Notes under the pieces: generated by a model
The model's database searches: none
What the model was told of the DNA's origin: nothing
Seen by the model: the letters and a program-made list of their open reading frames with translations, nothing else
From: JABMQB01 sp964575025
Lineage (GTDB): Bacteria > Bacteroidota > Bacteroidia > Bacteroidales > Prolixibacteraceae
DNA length: 64,000 bases
Assembly (NCBI GenBank): GCA_964575025.1
Contig: CAZNPV010000002.1
Span: 67,446 to 131,445, forward strand
Direction: 5' to 3'
In this document: positions 62,873-64,000 of the stretch, in pieces
Position numbering within the stretch: the stretch's first letter is position 1
Layout: each line of letters starts with the position of its first letter
Translations under genes and position numbers: made by a program

Positions 62873-64000
62873 TTACAGGGTTTTCAGGTGTGCCAACCGG
62901 TAATTAAGTGCCAGTATTTTTATCAGGGCATATAACCATTCTCCGGCTTTTTTTATTGCCTGTTCGGAAGATCCGGCCATATCTGTCAGGGAATAGATAT
63001 GATCAAACAATGTTTGTTCGGGGTATCTGTTTTCACCCACAATGGCAACCACCGGTTTATGGAGTTTTCGTGCTTTTTCAGCTACTGCAGCCGGAGCTTT
63101 GCCCTGCAGACTTTGCCTGTCAAATTTTCCTTCCCCGGTAATTACGATATCAGCCCATTTCAGATGTTTTGTGAATGAGAGGTTTTCCAGGATAAAACCG
63201 GCTCCCTGCCTGATTTCTGCATTCAACAGGGAGACCAATCCCACAGCAATCCCTCCCGCTGCACCAGCTCCGGGGAGTTTTGCCGTGTGTTTGCCACTCG
63301 TTTCAGCCACTATTCTTTCAAAATGGTGTATTCCTTTTTCAAGCTGCTCTGTCATCTCAGGGGTGGCTCCTTTTTGTGGGGCATAGAACCTGGCTGCCCC
63401 GTTTTCTCCAAGCAGGGGATTGGATACATCACTGATAATCCTGATCTCCGGTTGGAGAGGAATTTTTATTCTGTTCGTTTCAATGTGGGTTATCCTTGCC
63501 AGGTTTTCCCCTTTTCCTGAGACGAGGTTTCCGTTGTTGTCAAAGAAGGTCACGCCTAATGCTTCAAGGATTCCTGTTCCTCCATCTACTGTGGCAGAGC
63601 CTCCAACTCCCAGGTATATCCGGGTTGCTCCCAGACGAACTGCCTCCATGAGCAACTGGCCTGTACCAAAACTGGAGGTCTTCATCGGATTTAATTCCGA
63701 AGCCCTGAGAAGCCTCATTCCCGAGGCACTGGCCATTTCAATCACGGCTGTTTGATGGCTGTATCCAAAGAATGCAGGAATCATCCTACCCAAAGGATCC
63801 CTGACGTTCAGAGAATATTTCTTTAAGCCAAGGGCATTTATTAATACCTCGGCAGTTCCATCTCCCCCATCAGCAACCGGGACTTTCCTGGTGTGAAACA
63901 GGTGAGGATCCGTTTCATGAAAAGCCTGTTCCGTAATTTCCGCAAACCGGATCGCTGAAAGGCTTCCCTTCATACTGTTTGGCGCAATAAGAATGTTCAT
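62873..64000 (-). CDS. Glycerate kinase
   Basis: A 375-residue kinase of the GarK/GlxK family: MNILIAPNSMKGSLSAIRFAE at the start (usual family start split at its turn), PVADGGDGTAEVL, IEMASASGMRLL, GVGGSATVDGGTGILEALG and GAGAAGGIAVGL. It phosphorylates D-glycerate to 2- or 3-phosphoglycerate. The start codon occupies 63998-64000, the last bases of the window; the match to family N-termini indicates that the protein is complete. Confidence 0.93.
   Translation of the reverse strand: MNILIAPNSMKGSLSAIRFAEITEQAFHETDPHLFHTRKVPVADGGDGTAEVLINALGLKKYSLNVRDPLGRMIPAFFGYSHQTAVIEMASASGMRLLRASELNPMKTSSFGTGQLLMEAVRLGATRIYLGVGGSATVDGGTGILEALGVTFFDNNGNLVSGKGENLARITHIETNRIKIPLQPEIRIISDVSNPLLGENGAARFYAPQKGATPEMTEQLEKGIHHFERIVAETSGKHTAKLPGAGAAGGIAVGLVSLLNAEIRQGAGFILENLSFTKHLKWADIVITGEGKFDRQSLQGKAPAAVAEKARKLHKPVVAIVGENRYPEQTLFDHIYSLTDMAGSSEQAIKKAGEWLYALIKILALNYRLAHLKTL

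Overview
The window looks like a chromosomal segment of a Bacteroidota bacterium, probably in the Bacteroidales/Marinilabiliales area. The grounds are: a -7 promoter element of the form TAnnTTTG in front of many genes and almost no Shine-Dalgarno sequences; a lipid-anchored LptE of the Bacteroidota type encoded with secG; a glycine-lipid acyltransferase pair; a secreted protein with a type IX secretion (T9SS) sorting domain; an NADP-type GdhA; and a dcw cluster in the order mraZ-rsmH-ftsL-ftsI-murE-mraY-murD-ftsW-murG-murC-ftsQ-ftsA-ftsZ. MurE carries the DNPR signature, so the peptidoglycan should contain meso-diaminopimelate. The genus is an inference.

Layout. 1-6.6 kb: a cut GNAT gene, a NifX/NifB-type small protein, miaB, a lipoprotein gene broken by a frameshift, a SPOR protein overlapping a long PurF-like enzyme, and a small secreted repeat protein. 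6.6-16.3 kb: gcvP-ispE, pcm with an MBL hydrolase, a Gfo/Idh-like protein, a sugar-phosphate transferase, thpR, a DUF4294 protein and a TrmH-type methyltransferase. 16.3-24.5 kb: an ExbB/ExbD operon, tRNA-Ser(GGA), ansA-tatD, gdhA and groES-groEL. 24.7-33 kb: a sigma-54 activator-lptE-(TPR-like)-secG operon, kdsB, a secreted phospholipase-D-like protein and the glycine-lipid genes glsA/glsB.

33.2-50.2 kb: one long plus-strand dcw operon. It ends in two complete, tandem, diverged ftsZ genes followed by a YqeY-type gene. Both FtsZ proteins keep the GTPase signature and the T7 loop, but only the second has the usual Bacteroidota C-terminus.

50.2-62.6 kb: a dispanin/DUF2752 pair, then a locus whose parts fit salvage of peptidoglycan glycan strands. 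A minus-strand run encodes a two-domain glycosyltransferase, a GalT/HIT-like DUF4922 protein, a SpoIID-family enzyme with no signal peptide, a secreted GH9 and an AmpG-like transporter. Upstream lie a secreted GHL10 (DigH-like) gene and, divergently, a BadF-type amino-sugar kinase and MurQ. Between the two halves sit tRNA-Lys(CTT), a truncated copy of that tRNA, REP-like hairpins and a RAYT transposase gene with a perfect 28-bp palindrome inside its reading frame.

62.6-64 kb: a promoter-hairpin-terminator unit that looks like a small RNA, then a glycerate kinase whose start codon is the last three bases. I see no CRISPR array, prophage, plasmid origin or rRNA.
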